Made by a program: the position numbers and the translations under genes. Below the pieces are notes generated by a model that did no database searches, was not told the DNA's origin, and saw only the letters and a list, made by a program, of their open reading frames with translations. Of a DNA stretch of 64,000 bases, positions 1-13,600 are shown in pieces (position 1 is the first letter of the stretch; every line of letters begins with the position of its first letter). This DNA comes from Mesocentrotus franciscanus (Eukaryota; Echinodermata; Echinoidea; Camarodonta; Strongylocentrotidae). The stretch is taken from positions 20,980,335 to 21,044,334 of the forward strand of contig CP137672.1 in the NCBI GenBank assembly GCA_037976565.1. The letters are read 5' to 3'.

Positions 1-765
1 TCGTGCATTGCCCTTACCTGTCCCCATTCCCCGCACACAAATTAAGTTAATGTCCTTGCTTAAATGCATGGATTACCATGGGCTCGGATTACTCTGCCGC
101 ACCACAATCAGTATACAATTCAATGCATAATTATCTGAACCTCTTAAACCAAATAATTTATCTTGTAGTGGAAATATTATTCTATTTCCGGTTCCAGTAT
201 ATATCCAGTGTTCCAGCCTATCCCAAATATGTTTAACATGCGTACAATCACATAGCAGATGTATAACTGTTTCACTCTGTTCATTACAAAATGTACATTC
301 TTTTCTTGGGATTATATTAATTTTAAACAGTAAATCATTCGTATATAATATACGTTGCAAAACCTTAAACTGAAACCATCGTAAGCCCACATCAATGGTA
401 CAATTAACTCCAATGGAACAATATGTTTCCAGGTCGAAAATGCATTTCCATTTAAGAACACTTTTACATTCTCCTTTCCTTCTCTTTAATAAAATTGCAT
501 GTATATGTGAACATCCTTTAATACATTTCATAACCAATGCCATTGTATCTGGTAAAAGGGGTTGTGGCACCCTGTTAAAAGAAATACAATTCCTAAACCC
601 TTCTCTAATTACATCGCATAATCCACGATAAAAAATAAAATTTATTTTAATATTATACGTATCTTGGAAATCTTCCAGAGAGAAACAAAAAATCACATTT
701 GTCTCTAAAATATCATTGACAAAACGAACTCCCCTCTTACACAATGTTTTACTACATGTATATAT
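1..765 (-). mobile_element. LINE C-terminal fragment (reverse transcriptase tail with CCHC-like zinc finger)
   Basis: Open frame on the minus strand from about 765 to 73. It contains LCKRGVRFVNDIL and RWFQFKVLQRILYTN. Further on, CTFCNEQSETVIHLLCDC is followed by VKHIWDRLEHWI, the zf-RVT-like end of Tx1/L1-type invertebrate LINE ORF2. The upstream polymerase part is absent and the frame breaks near 73, so it is a dead 5'-truncated copy. Clade is inferred. Confidence 0.75.
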
Positions 766-1367
766 TGGGCTATTGCCTATTTTAATGTAATCATTATTCT
801 ATAAGGGTTGGCAGGAAATGGTATCACAATGCGTGTACAAGAGTGTACTAAGCCATGAATATTTCTTTCCAAAATGGTTCTTTGTTTTACCTGCCAGTTC
901 CCGAAAATAATTGTTTCCCATATATAATTTTAAATCATGCGGTTCAGGCAAGAAACATTGCAAAAGGCAGAGTATATTGCGATCTATTGAGCCACTTACC
1001 AACCTCTTAATCCAGGAAATGTTTAATGATTGGCAATGTGTGTATATATTGATTGGCAATGTGTGTATAATGATTGGTAATGTGTGTATAGAGAATGACG
1101 GCAACAGATGTACTCAAGAATTTGGAATTGTGTTTTTTTTTATCTGGGAGAAATGTAAAAAATTCTTGAAATTTTCAGTCCATGAAGTTATTTAAATATT
1201 GTAGTGTGCTCTCTGTCTTGAAGATATTTTGCTTCACAAAATTCAAGACTGTTATAAACTTTAGTTCAAATCAACTGTAAAACTGAATTGTTCGGATTTA
1301 CTCTCACATGGAACCGCCATTTTCCTCCTTATCATTCTAAGCGCGGCATACCTACACTGCATGCATG
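766..1367. other. Non-coding spacer with a short tandem repeat
   Basis: No gene seen. 1027-1092 holds three copies of a roughly 22-bp unit (gattggcaatgtgtgtata and variants). Confidence 0.5.
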
Positions 1368-1371
1368 TTAA

Positions 1372-1537
1372 AGGGAAATCCAACCCAAATAGACAACTAC
1401 TCTAAAATAAAACAGAAAAATCAGAGAAGCAAATTGATAAAAGTTTCAATTCAATCTGACTAAATATAGGAAACTTATGAATTTTTAAAAGTTGTAATCA
1501 CTATACGTATGGGCACTTCTAATTGGCTGAAGCGGTA

Positions 1538-1571
<34 letters not shown>

Positions 1572-2076
1572 ACTTATCTTGCCTATAAGGTTTCACCAAT
1601 GAATACAGTACCTTTATATTCATTAAACTTGAAATGTTCCTCTGCCTACGCGTCTCATGCTTCCTGCTCCCCCTCTCTTTCTCTCACTCTCTCACACTCT
1701 GTGTCTGTCTGTCTGTCTCTGTCTTTCTATGTCTCTGTCTCTCTCTGTCTATCCGTCTCTCTCTCTCTCTCTCTCCTCCCCCTCTCCCTCCCCCTCTCCC
1801 CCTCTCTCTCTCTATCTCTCTGTGTCTGTGCGTTTCTCTGTCTCCCTCTGTCTGTCCGTCTCTCTCCCCCCCTCTCTCTCTCTCTCTCTCTCCTTTTTTC
1901 CCATCCCTGAACTTGAAATGTTCCTCTGCCTACGCGTCTCATGCTTCCTGCTCCCCTCTCTTTCTCTCCCTCTCTCTCACTCTGTGTCTGTCTGTCTGTC
2001 TCTGTCTTTCTATGTCTCTGTCTCTCTGTGTCTATCCGTCTCTCTCTCTCTCTCTCTCCTCCCCTCCCCCTCTCCC

Positions 2077-2115
<39 letters not shown>

Positions 2116-2950
2116 CTGTGCGTTTCTCTGTCTCCCTCTGTCTGTCCGTCTCTCTCCCCCTCTCCCTCTCTCTCTCTCTCTCTCTCTCCCTTTTTCCCAT
2201 CCCTCTTCTCGAGTCGTGTTATCCCACGTTTCGATTCTTGACATAAAGTCGCAATTATACAGTCGACAACAAATCGTCAGGTTGATTTCATTACTTATGC
2301 TAAATCAATCAAGAGTGTAGGATTTCATTCATGGTATAGGTCTACTGATTACATCCAATTTAGAAAGCAATCGAATGCGTTATTCTTAATTTCAAGGGTA
2401 ATCCAATCCTTGTAATAAGTTCAATTGAATGAAAGTAGAAAATCAGAGAAAAACAGAATGGCGAAAGTTTGAAATAAATCGGAACGATAATAAGAAAGTT
2501 GGGAATGTTTGAAATATCAGATTAGTACAGCTATGCGAATCTCAAATTGACAATTTCGTCAGTAAGTTGTGACGTAGTCATGGACAACTCTCTCGTTTTT
2601 CGTGTACAAAAATATCACTCATTTCTGTTTTTCTTCCAAGAAAATTCATCCTTGGGGTACTACTCAAAATATATTATAGAGAGTATATTATTACAGGTCT
2701 CTTGAAAAGAAAAGACCATCCCGAGTCATACGTTTAAAAAAAAAAAAAATTGAAATTTTAGACATTTTTTTGTGTTTGAACCAATGAGAAAGTTGCCCGC
2801 CGCTACATCACAGAGACATTACCGATTCCGCCGATTTGAAGAGTCTATACCTATCGTGATGGCAACTTTCAAAAATTCATAATTTTCTCATTTTTTGTCT
2901 GTTTTTCTGCTTTATTCCAGAGTAGTTTGCTATCAAGCTTGGTTTTCCCT
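1372..2950. mobile_element. TTAA-flanked non-autonomous DNA transposon (Kolobok/piggyBac-like), 1.58 kb
   Basis: TTAA at 1368-1371 and 2951-2954. Termini AGGGAAATCCAACC and, inverted, AGGGAAAACCAAGC. The inverted similarity goes on inward to about 1545 and 2808, including the gcggtaatgtctct region and its complement. No transposase. The middle is a CT-rich array. Superfamily is inferred from the TTAA target. Confidence 0.7.
1540..2215. repeat. CT-rich array with a roughly 285-bp tandem duplication
   Basis: Pure pyrimidine-rich (CT)n/(TGTC)n sequence. The block starting aacttgaaatgttcctctgc occurs at 1627 and again at 1910, each followed by the same order of CT, GTCT and CCCT motifs. Open frames here on both strands are low-complexity artefacts. 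Confidence 0.9.
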
Positions 2951-2954
2951 TTAA

Positions 2955-4320
2955 CACTGCATGACAATAGAGGCAGAAATAGTTAGGTACACAGACGGCT
3001 CCAATAGAAAAATGATGTTCACCTTTTCATTAATACAGATTCCTAAGTAAAATTTGATGCTGAAAACGATGGCACCAATTTATTATTATAAAATGTGCCC
3101 AAAGTATCCGAATTTTACTCTTTAGGGGCCCATCGTTGTTTTTATGCATTTCATAACAAGTATTTTGGCTGAAAATGTTCGTTTGGTGCATAACAAATAT
3201 TAAAAAGCACCAGGAAAACATTAAAATTGAATCTGGAATAGGTTTAGACCAATAGAAGACCACAGGGCCCCCGAAGTTGCTTCAAAAGGACCCAAAGGAT
3301 CAGCTACTATATACAGTCAAAAGGACTGCTTTAAACTATTTTCTTGGTTAATAGGAGCACACTCATTAAATCTATATTTTTGTATCAAAATACAATGTTA
3401 CGTTGTGGGCATGAGGCTTTGATATCCAAATATGCCTCAGGTGCCCAAAATATTCTTTTAAGGGCCCAAATGTAACATATATGAAAGTTAGATTATAAAT
3501 ATTTTTCTCTGAAGATATTTTCAAATGTGTTATACTGTACTAATACTATAGCTTGTATAGTTCAATCAATATTACATCATGTTGGGGCACGTTAGGGGGC
3601 CCCGGGTCTCCTGAAGCTATTCATTACGGCCCAATAAGAAATGCGTGAAAAATCATATATTGTACTGACCGAAATATTAAATACATATGCTACTAGTATA
3701 TGATGTGCTGAAGCTATTGATGATAGTCATGGATGATGGATTATACACCGCGAGCATCTGCACCTTCCATTAAAAGGTTTTAGGTCACTTTTCTTGATTA
3801 AATCGTAAATATGGGCCTATCAAAGGGCTCATTGTTCTTCCTTGAATACTGAGGCGATCATTAACAACACTGCACATTTTATTAATCTCATTATAAAGCA
3901 GTACGTATGAACTACCTAATTTCGAAATTCAAGCTGTCCATGTGATATTTTGAATTTTCTAAAAATATCTTCTCCCAAAATATAGTCATCGAAATCTGCT
4001 CAAGTCCAAAGTACCAAAGAACCGCCGCGTTGTCGTAATTTCATTTGATATTGTAGATTTAAAAAAAAAATCACAAATAGAAAATACTTGAAAGTTTGCA
4101 ATGCGTGGTTACGTGGAAATGAGGTAATGTTAATATTCAACCTTGTTAACCAATTTTGCCACAGTGTTTACTAATATTGATCGACAACTGGTATATAATG
4201 TAGGCTACAACGGAAATATGCGGTTACTTTTATTTTCTACAAATGAGACATTGTTTCACGTTTAATCTAATTGAATGAGATCAGCTTTCACAAATTTAGG
4301 TGACATACTGGTCTCCCATT
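2955..4320. other. AT-rich non-coding region with decayed GGCCC motifs
   Basis: No gene. 3110-3650 repeats short motifs such as aggggccc, ggacccaaagg and gggcccaaatg, suggesting an old degraded repeat. The rest shows nothing recognisable. Confidence 0.4.
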
Positions 4321-4334
4321 AGTCCGCTGCCTGG

Positions 4335-4445
4335 ATGGTTCGGTGTAAAAATATCAAAGGTGAAAATGCCAGGGGTGAAAAAAAACCAGAGGTAAAATTG
4401 TCAGAGGTAAAATTGCCAGAAGTAAAGATGTCAGAGGTAAAAACT
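4335..4445. repeat. Short degenerate tandem repeat
   Basis: About six copies of a 17-bp unit like gaggtaaaattgtca. The open frames across it on both strands are repeat artefacts. Confidence 0.6.
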
Positions 4446-5297
4446 TTTGGAAAGATAAGAAATGATTTGGAATTATTGATTATTAAAGACACACATCCCT
4501 TAAAGTTCATATACCCTTCTCACGAATGAGATCATAATCATAATGGATGGATAATGCATGGCAGAACAGGCAGAACAGGCAGCACAATTTGCAATTTGGA
4601 AGGCACATTGGCATTTTGTTTCAGGAGATTAAAGAATGCAGCTAAACAATGTCAATGTGCCTTACCCATTACAAAATATGCCAGCTCATTCATGCAAGAT
4701 CCTTCTATCATGATTACAGCGTCAAATACAAAATGAGATTCAAACTTCCAGATGATGATGTGTATTTTCAGTAATCAACAATTATTTGATAATCCCGAAT
4801 CAGTTCTATCCCTTTGAAGAACCATACTGAACTAAATGCATCAGCCATCCACATATTTCGGACTTCTGACTGGGTTTCTGACTAACTTCAAACTTCGGTC
4901 ACTTCAAACTGTCTTAAATCCGCCATGCGTAATTCATTGATCATGTTTTCGGTGTCAAGAAGAAAAGGTGCGCTTTCCAATTATGTATACAGAGATGGAA
5001 ATAGAATGTGGAATGCTTGAGTAACTTCGGTGTCCCTTTTTCATGGGCATCGTGTAATGAGAATTACTGATACAAAAAACAGGTAAGCACCTTAGACTAT
5101 AAATAATAATTGTAGTACAGTCCTCCATCTTGCTGCTTGCAACTTTAGGCATTGAGCGTGATTATTATTATTATTTTAATAATAGATGAAATTTGATCTC
5201 ATTAATCTGATTAAACAGCTGAACGAAATAATCAGTTTCTCATTTTTTGGGAATATCCTTCCAAACCGCACACTAACCTTCATGTATTGGTCGAAAC
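4446..5297. other. Non-coding; possible location of the carboxypeptidase first exon or 5' region
   Basis: No convincing signal-peptide exon ending in phase 2 was found here. A small ATT repeat lies at 5162-5175. Otherwise featureless. Confidence 0.4.
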
Positions 5298-5314
5298 ATG
5301 AGACGAAGTTTTAG

Positions 5315-6200
5315 GTATATTATTATCTCCCTATCTCCCCCTTCCAATTCTCTGTCTCTGTCTCATTTCTTCCACTCCCTCTCCCTATCCCCTCTCTTCT
5401 CTCTTCCTACCCCCTCTCTCCCCTCTCCCCCTCTCTCTCTCTCTCTCTCTTGCCCTATCTCTCCATCTCCTCCAACTCTACATTACTTTTCTCTCTCTCC
5501 CTCCCTCTCTATCTCTCTCCCTCCCTCTCTATCTCTCAATCTCCCATCTCTTCCCTCTATATCCCATCACTCCATACCCCTCTCTACTCACACTCTGTCT
5601 CTCTTGCCCTATCTCTCCATCTCCTCCAACTCTACATTACTTTTCTCTCTCTCTCCCTCTCTATCTCTCTCTCTCCCTCTCTATCTCTCAATCTCCCATC
5701 TCTTCCCTCTATATCCCATCACTCCATACCCCTCTCTACTCACACTCTGTCTCTCTTGCCCTATCTCTCCATCTCCTCCAACTCTACATTACTTTTCTCT
5801 ATCTCTCTCCCTCTCTATCTCTCTCTCTCCCTCTCTATCTCTCAATCTCCCATCTCTTCCCTCTATATCCCATCACTCCATACCCCTCTCTAATCACACT
5901 CTGTCTCTCTTGCCCTATCTCTCCATCTCCTCCAACTCTACATTACTTTTCTCTATCTCTCTCCCTCTCTATCTCTCTCTCTCCCTCTCTATCTCTCAAT
6001 CTGCCATCTCTTCCCTCTATATCCCATCACTCCATATATACCCTTCTCTACTCACACTCTGTCTCTCTTGCCCTATCTCTCCATCTCCTCCAACTCTACA
6101 TTACTTTTCTCTCTCTCTCCCTCTCTATCTCTCAATCTCCCATCTCTTCACTCTATATCATGTCATATCACCCTCTCTGCTCACCTCTCTGTCTCTCTTA
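5315..6200. repeat. CT-rich minisatellite, unit about 154 bp, five copies
   Basis: The landmark tgccctatctctccatctcc recurs at 5451, 5605, 5757, 5911 and 6069, so periods are 154, 152, 154 and 158. Each unit also holds ccatctcttccctctatatc. The array runs almost to the acceptor at 6208, so it forms the pyrimidine tract of the intron. The 337-residue open frame is an artefact until its last 27 residues, which are the exon. Confidence 0.93.
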
Positions 6201-6208
6201 ATCTGCAG

Positions 6209-6290
6209 ATACCAGGTGCTTCGTGTGACCCCTAGTACGGATGAGCACAGGCAATGGCTGAGGGAGCTAGAGACCAGCATGGCTGATGAG
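6209..6290 (+). CDS. Carboxypeptidase exon: start of propeptide
   Basis: Acceptor ctgcag at 6203-6208. The first base completes a codon from a missing upstream exon. Encodes YQVLRV... to ...MADE (27 residues), the first strand and helix of the M14A activation domain. Donor GAG|gtttgg is weak but fits phase 0 and the family alignment. Confidence 0.9.
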
Positions 6291-7652
6291 GTTTGGTCCT
6301 TGGTCTTCTAATAATATTCCTGGATGCGCACAAAATTAAAACTGCATTTAAAAAAATTATTTAAGTAATTTATTGATTAATATTTGTTTTACCTACATTT
6401 TCCTGCAGCTATCCTACTTATTAGTACTTTAAGAAAAAAAATTGTCTTCACCTTTCCTAAAAGATTTGATAATGTTGTCAAAGGTATGATGCACCAAATA
6501 ATAACTCCATTATGCTTTAGAAAATCCTTAATACAGTTCTACAAAAGAATAGGACATGACTTGTGTTAGTAAATTTGTCATTTCTTTTTTCGATAGATCT
6601 TGAGAAAAATGTCAGCAAAACATATACGTCTTTTACATAAAGATCTGTCTGAAGGGGTGGAGGGGGGAGGAGGGGTGGGAGTGTTGTGTTTTTTGGCAGC
6701 AAAAACCAAGAAAAAGAATTACATTAAAAGAAGTTGAAAGTAAAGGCTTGTATTGATCAGTGGCTTATCCACACAATTTTCCCTGAATAAGAGGTGCGAA
6801 ATAAACCTATACTGTCAAAGTCCCGCTTGCATCCATCCACTGCAAATTTTGTAATTTATTATTTTACTTATATTGTTAAATAATCGTGGAGCGCCAGGAG
6901 TGTCAATTCTGACAGACATGAGCTATACAAAACCCCACTATTATCATCTATTCATTTGTTTATTTTATTTATTTATTCATTCATTTAATCATGTATTTAA
7001 ACTTCAATAAATCAATTAATTTATTAAAATATATTTATGTATTTTTAAAAATTTATTTATTTATTTATTCATTTATTTATTGATTAATTTATTGATTCAT
7101 TCATGTTATAAAAGGGAGTTTAATAACACTTGAAATGGGGCACAAGCCGCCTCTCCCACACTTTGGATACGTTATTTTTCCTACTTGGGCGGGGGGGGGG
7201 AGTGGTATAATTATGGAGTACCAGGCACTTGTTGGTGTAGTCTAACTACGTCTGGGTGTGGCCGTCGAACCAAACAACCAGACATATGTTGCTTCCCAAG
7301 ATACTATTTACTTGCCCCGACTCTGAAGTACCTAACACTGTTTATATAAGATATGTAGATAATAAAAGATTACATTTCAAATAACGTTGACTAATTAACT
7401 TCGTATCATGATATAATGATTAGTTGTCCTTATATAAATTCAAAATATTTTACCTGTATTAGCCTACATAATTTGTTTTCATAAGCACCCTCCTTCTCTC
7501 CCTCCCTCCCTTCCCCGCCCCTCCCTCTTTTCCTCGCTTCCCCCTCTCTCTATTTCTTTTATATCTCTTTTTCACTGTGTAACTTTCGCCCCTGTCTCTC
7601 TCTTTTATCTATCTCCCTTTCCCTCTTCCTCTCTGTTTTACCAACCTTCAGT

Positions 7653-7691
<39 letters not shown>

Positions 7692-10600
7692 ATATTTATT
7701 TATATATTTATATTTAGGGGGAATACGATGCAATAACTTTATTGACTTCTTCTTTCAATTTTATTCATATCAGCCAAATAATTTTATCTTAAATTCAATT
7801 GCTCAAAATAGTCAGTATACTTCAACACACTCTCCTACTACATCCAAATTTCTTGGAACACCCCAACTTTTATTTCAATAGTAACATATTTTTCACCAAG
7901 TTAACACTTATTTGCATTATCTATATATTTGCATTATCTATATATTAGTTGCATTTGATTATGTCTAATTTGCTTTTATGACCAACCATTACATGTTGTT
8001 ATACTTCTACATGTAGACTTCATCAATTAAAAAAAAATCAGGAATGCAGACCCGTTGCAGTTTTTTTAAACAATAAAATGGACCAAAATATTTACCCAAC
8101 TCTAACCCTAACCCCAATTTAATATATAAGACAGTCACAATCCTATATAACCCTAACCCTGTGAAAACCTGGACCAAATGTGGTATCACCATGTTTCACC
8201 TTAACCACTTCTAACACGATCGCATAGACTTTCAAGAAATCAACGTCAGAGAAATTTCTATTTCCCAATATATTGACTAAAAGAAAAACATGTCCCCACT
8301 ATGGAAATAATCATTGTAATAATCATGTTGACCCATTTCAATAATTGACGCACAATGCTATATATTTATTGATTGATCGATTTGATATTGATTGATTGAT
8401 TGATTTATTTATTTACTTATTCCTTCAATTATTATCTATCTATATTCATATGTTTCTTTTCTTCAAGGGGTTGCTTCCCAAGAGAAAAATCTAAGGCTAA
8501 ATGCTTATTTAGACTATGACGCGGCAAAACCGCGGCGGTGTCTTTTAATGATAACGTAAAGTGTGATACACTTCACATTTGTCTATCTTGTAACACATAG
8601 CTTAGTGAAAAACGTGCAAGTCCTTTGTTACCCGCAGTTGCCATTCGTTTTAAACGTTAACAAAAACTACGGCTTTCGCAGCGGTTTACCCCGCCATATC
8701 TGACAAGCCTCAAGAAGTGTCATTTTTCGAAAGTCCCAAAGAAAAAGGGAAAAAAAGAAAGAAACACAATTTCATTTCTATTTGTTGCAGATCGACTTTT
8801 GGTCCGACATCAAGAACATCCCGGGTAGCACGGTGGACATCATGGTGCCAGATCGACTTCGAGCCAACTTCCTCGACATTTTCGCCGTCAAGAAGCTGCA
8901 GGTCAGCATCATGATCGACGATGTCGGCCAACTTATTCGTGAGCAGGATAAGGAGAGGAAGGAACGACGGGCGACCACGCAAGATCTGAGCTCGTTTGAC
9001 TATACAACGTACCATCCACACGATGAGGTAAATTATCTCCATGAATAGGTTTTTTGTAGGGGCACCATGAGCACCACAGATATATTATATGGTAATTTTT
9101 ATTTATGTTCGCAATAGTTGTTTTCCCTTTATAATAAATTATGTTGCCTCACAAGATAGAAGAAGAAGGTAGAAGGGAAGTGCGTGAATGAGGAGTGAGA
9201 AACAAGAAGATCAGTGGGGGCTCCAGGAGGGCACCAGCGCCCCCGGCCAGAGAAGGGGAAAGTAAGAAAACAGAAGAATCATGGGCTGAAGACCCCTCCC
9301 CCTTTTTCTTTGCTTGCTTGTCAGGGAATTTTAGAGCCAAAATGGCACACCAAAAACCGGATTACCCCATGTTTTTTGCTTGTCAGAGAATTTTCGAACT
9401 TGTGCCCCCCTCCCCTTCCAGAGAATACTGGATCCGCCACTGACTGAAGATACTTATATGTGATATCATGTTAAATCGAAACGATTTGATCGGTATGAAA
9501 TAAAGGAAAGAGAAATGAAGTCAATTAATGTTGTCGTACACATGGTACAGAGAGTTGCGATTGATCCGACTTGATCGCAAGTCCTGTCATGAGTAAACCT
9601 ACAAAATGTGTTGCAAACAACTGCTTTGGCTCTCAAGGACTGGAGATATAGCCCTTGTGTGTAAGTAAAATATATGTGTATAATATATGAGATATGTGTG
9701 TTTCCTCTTTTCCCCTTTCTATTCAAAAAAATAAATAATGTACATAGTTATTTAGATACAATCACTGGAGACAGACTTTTGCATAAGACCCAGCCTTCTA
9801 TTTTGTCTCCAAATACTTTCATTAATGTACCTGTTTAGATTTGTTTTCCCTTGTTCTTCTTGTCTTCTCCGCTTTTGTTATTCTCCTGTTATATATTGAT
9901 ATTATTTTGTAACTTTTATATGTTTGCTTTACCTTTGAATATTTTTAATGAAAGTATGGAATAAAGTGAACTTGAACTTGAGTCTATAGTGCAAAGCAAA
10001 TGGAAAATCGTTCGCTTCGGTCTCTACGCGTCGTAGGCTTTGATGATATTATTCCTCATGAGTGCAGAAAAAAAATGATTTTCGCTGGTACTTAGCTAGG
10101 TTCTTCTCCTTCTCTGTGTTCTTCTCCTTCTTGTTGTTGTTCTTCTTCTCCTTATCTTTAAACAAAAAAATCTTCTCTTTCTTCTCTTCTTTTTCTTCTT
10201 CTCTTCTTATTCTTTACCTTCTTCATCTTCTTTTTCTTCTTTTACTTCTTTTTCTTCTTCTTCTTCTTCTTCTTCTCCTTCTTCTTCTTCTTCTTCTTCT
10301 TATTCTTTACCTTCTTCAACTTTTTCATCTTCTTTTTCTTCTTCTCTTCTCTTTCTTGTTCTCTTCTTTTTCTTCTTCTGCCTCTTTTTTTTAATCTTCT
10401 TTAACTATTTTTCCTTCTTCTTCTTCTATTTCTTCTTCCTTCTCTTCTTCTTCTTTTTCTTCATCTCCTTATTCTTTTCCTTCTTTTTCCTCTATCTTTT
10501 ACAAATGAAAAACATAATATATATATATATATATACGTTAAATTATGCTTATCTTTGTGATGGTTACTTGTCTGATTGTTTTGTAACCTTCTCTAGATCC

Positions 10601-13600
10601 AACAATGGGTGACAGACATTGTCGACGCTTACCCAACTATTGCGACCAGATTCGAGCTCCCTCATACATCGTACGAAGGAAGAACCATCTCCGGCATTAT
10701 GGTAAGATTGAATTGAATTGAATTTCATTTTAATTTCATATATTTATTTAATCACGGTAACTCGCTTCAGCCTAATCAGGTGTTTTTCAGAGAGTCCATG
10801 GACTGAAATTAAAATATATACATTATTATACAAAAAAAAACAGTAACTAAGGAAAACAAAGCAGAAACGTATGAAAAATAAAGAAATTAAATCAAAACAA
10901 AGGAAACAATAGTAGAAAATAAGGGGAAAATATAAATGAAACATAGCGTTTGTTAATCTTTTACTCTTGATTTATTATTGTTAATTTCTATTTTTCTGTA
11001 CAAAATAATAAACTTATGTTTCATTTATTTTTTTCCCTTATTTTTTATTATCATTTCCCTTGTTTTGATGTAATTTCTTTCTTTTCATACGTTATTGCTT
11101 TGTTCTAAATGTAATTGAATTGAATTTATTGATTCATCAGTCATTATAACATAAATCCTTCTTCTATTGGTTTGGGAATAACAAAGGACATTTCACAACA
11201 GGATTAAACGTAATAATATGATGATAATAATGGCCACTTTAATATATAGCGCTCATAATTTGTCACGCTTATGGCGTATGGATATTATTACCGCGGTTAT
11301 AGCCGAGCCGCCGAAGTTTCTAGCGCTCAAGCATATCACGTGACCATTTACACCTGGATGAAGAGTGGCAAATGTAGATTGATGTCATGCCAAAGCTAGA
11401 CGTTAGCATTGGGATTTGGATTCGAACCCCGTGCCTTGTGATCTACTGTACGTATCCACTAGTCAAGACCACAAAACATGAAGTGTACAAAACATACGTT
11501 ATTAATCACAAGGAAAACAAATGAGGTTTCAAGGAAGTATCAAAACCAGTGGGTGTCATAGAAAATACCAAAAGCCTTTAAAAAAACCCACTAAATCCAT
11601 TGAGATTGATATTAGGGAGGATTTCCACTTTAAAGGGAAATTTAATCTTAACCTTTACATTTGTTTCTTCTTCCAGATGGGGCATAACTGATTTAATTCA
11701 ATTTCAAATTTATCAGAAGTGGTCAAGTCAGAAGAAAATTTCAAAATCTCACCCCCTCATTTTCTTAGTTGTTGGCGAAGGATTATAATCATTTTGCAGA
11801 GCAAATGGGGATGACCTCGAAAGATACGACACAGAGTTCCGATTTGTGTTGGAACAATTTCAACTTCAAGAATTCACAACTTTTTTCTTCTTATAGGATT
11901 TCGCTGAAACGTTCACAGATTTATTTATTTCTATAATAACTATTGTCTTCATTATTTAATTGCACACAATATTATGAAAATGCAATTATTTACTTCATAT
12001 GGGACCTAAAAATGACGCGCAGCATATAATCAGTTCGGGATATATTCTAGCAGCTGCTGAAAGGGATTATCATTTTAAGGTTCAAGGGTCAAAGTTCAAG
12101 GTTCAAAGTACGAAACCAACTTGAATTGATCTTTCCGTCACAGATCCGAGGAACCGGTGGCTCATCGGGTATGCGAAAGGGTGTATACTTTGAGGGCGGT
12201 ATTCATGCCAGAGAATGGGTCTCACCCGCTACGGTCATGTACGTCACCAAAGAAGTAAGTTTGATATGATCTTGAACATAGGGTGGTGATGATGATGGTG
12301 ATGATGATGACGATAACAATGATAATGATGATAGTGATGATGGGGAGGATAATGATGATGATGATGATGATGATGAAGATGGTGATGGTGAAGATGATGA
12401 TGATGATGATGATGAAGATGATGATGATGATGATGATGATGATGGTGAAGATGATGATGATGATGATGATGATGAAGATGATGATGATGATGAGGATGAA
12501 GACTATGGTGATTATGATAATGATAATGATAACAATTATATATAATATATATATTTATTTATACATGAAATATGTTTTTAACCATGGTTTGTGAACTAAA
12601 ATGAAATGAAATAATATTACTAATAATGTTAATAATAATTATTATAACAATATGGTTATGATGATACTAAAAATAATATGAAAAATAGTAATAATTGTTA
12701 TTGTAATAGGCTAATTATGATGACGATGGTAATGATAATTGAATTGATGATCTGTTTTTATCAGACTGCTAATAATGCATGACAGTGTAAACTTGTAAGT
12801 CAGCAACCAGGGCACCGAAGTCCTGCATGAGGGACTTGGTAATGATTAATGCCTTACCAAAGGGAACCTGAGAATCAGCTTGGTTTCGAACCCGGGATCT
12901 TCCGGTTACAAATCCACTGCGCTACCACTAAGCCATCGCTCCTCCACGGTAATAATAATGATGATCAGGATGATCATGATAATGATCATGAATAAAGTGC
13001 ATAATAAACAAAAGACCATTTCTTCTTCAAGTGGAATATAACATAAAAAACAAATACAAAATCCTGCTTACAAATCTGGCAAGTTCTCAAATTAATTATG
13101 TTAAAGAAAATGATACTATATTATCTCGTGATAATAATACTAAGCAAGAAGAAGAAGGGGAAGAAAATTCACTATTAGAAATTAGTTACGTAATCAAGTG
13201 AAATCATTGTGGATGCTTGTATGTGCAATGTGAAATTGTTTGTGCAATTTCATATTGCGCATATAGCCTATCCATCAGTGGGGATGCTCAAGGGCGTTTT
13301 CAAAGTATTACTATTGCCCCCGTTCTGGCTAGAAACCCCCGAAGATGCTGAAAGCAATCAAGGAATATTTTTCTACCTGGTACCCATTTACAACACCTGG
13401 GTAGAGAATGGAAAATGTAGATGTCTTACTAAAGGACGTTCATGCCGCGACTAGGACTCGAACCGTTAACTGTCCGGCGACGTATCCACGAAACTTCTAC
13501 AGACCACCGAACCTCCAACTATCCAGGGGACCTACGGCTTCAAATTATACGTCCCAACTGACTGTTATTGACCGCAAGAGCGAACTTTTTTGTCCATATG

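Larger units (their letters stand above)
6291..8790. other. Carboxypeptidase intron with repeats
   Basis: Holds a SINE tail (6883-6950), an ATTT-rich stretch (6955-7095), a CT-rich stretch ending in (CTTT)n (7490-7690), telomere-like CTAACCC motifs (8100-8160), and a MITE copy (8503-8709). No coding sequence beyond the flanking exons. Confidence 0.6.

Noticed and set aside
1599..2320. Several overlapping Ser/Leu-rich and Arg/Glu-rich frames
   Set aside because: Low-complexity CT repeat read in all frames; no domain or codon signal.
5298..6208. A 337-residue frame rich in Ser, Leu and Pro
   Set aside because: It is translation of a CT-rich minisatellite. Only the last 27 residues before 6290 belong to a real exon.
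1..6208. Signal-peptide exon of the carboxypeptidase
   Set aside because: I looked for an ATG followed by a hydrophobic stretch and a phase 2 donor. None was convincing; it may lie further upstream.
12283..12594. Met-rich frame
   Set aside because: (GAT)n repeat inside a carboxypeptidase intron.
12880..12945. Possible tRNA gene on the minus strand
   Set aside because: A and B boxes are present, but the acceptor ends do not pair well and a non-tRNA body follows, as in a SINE.
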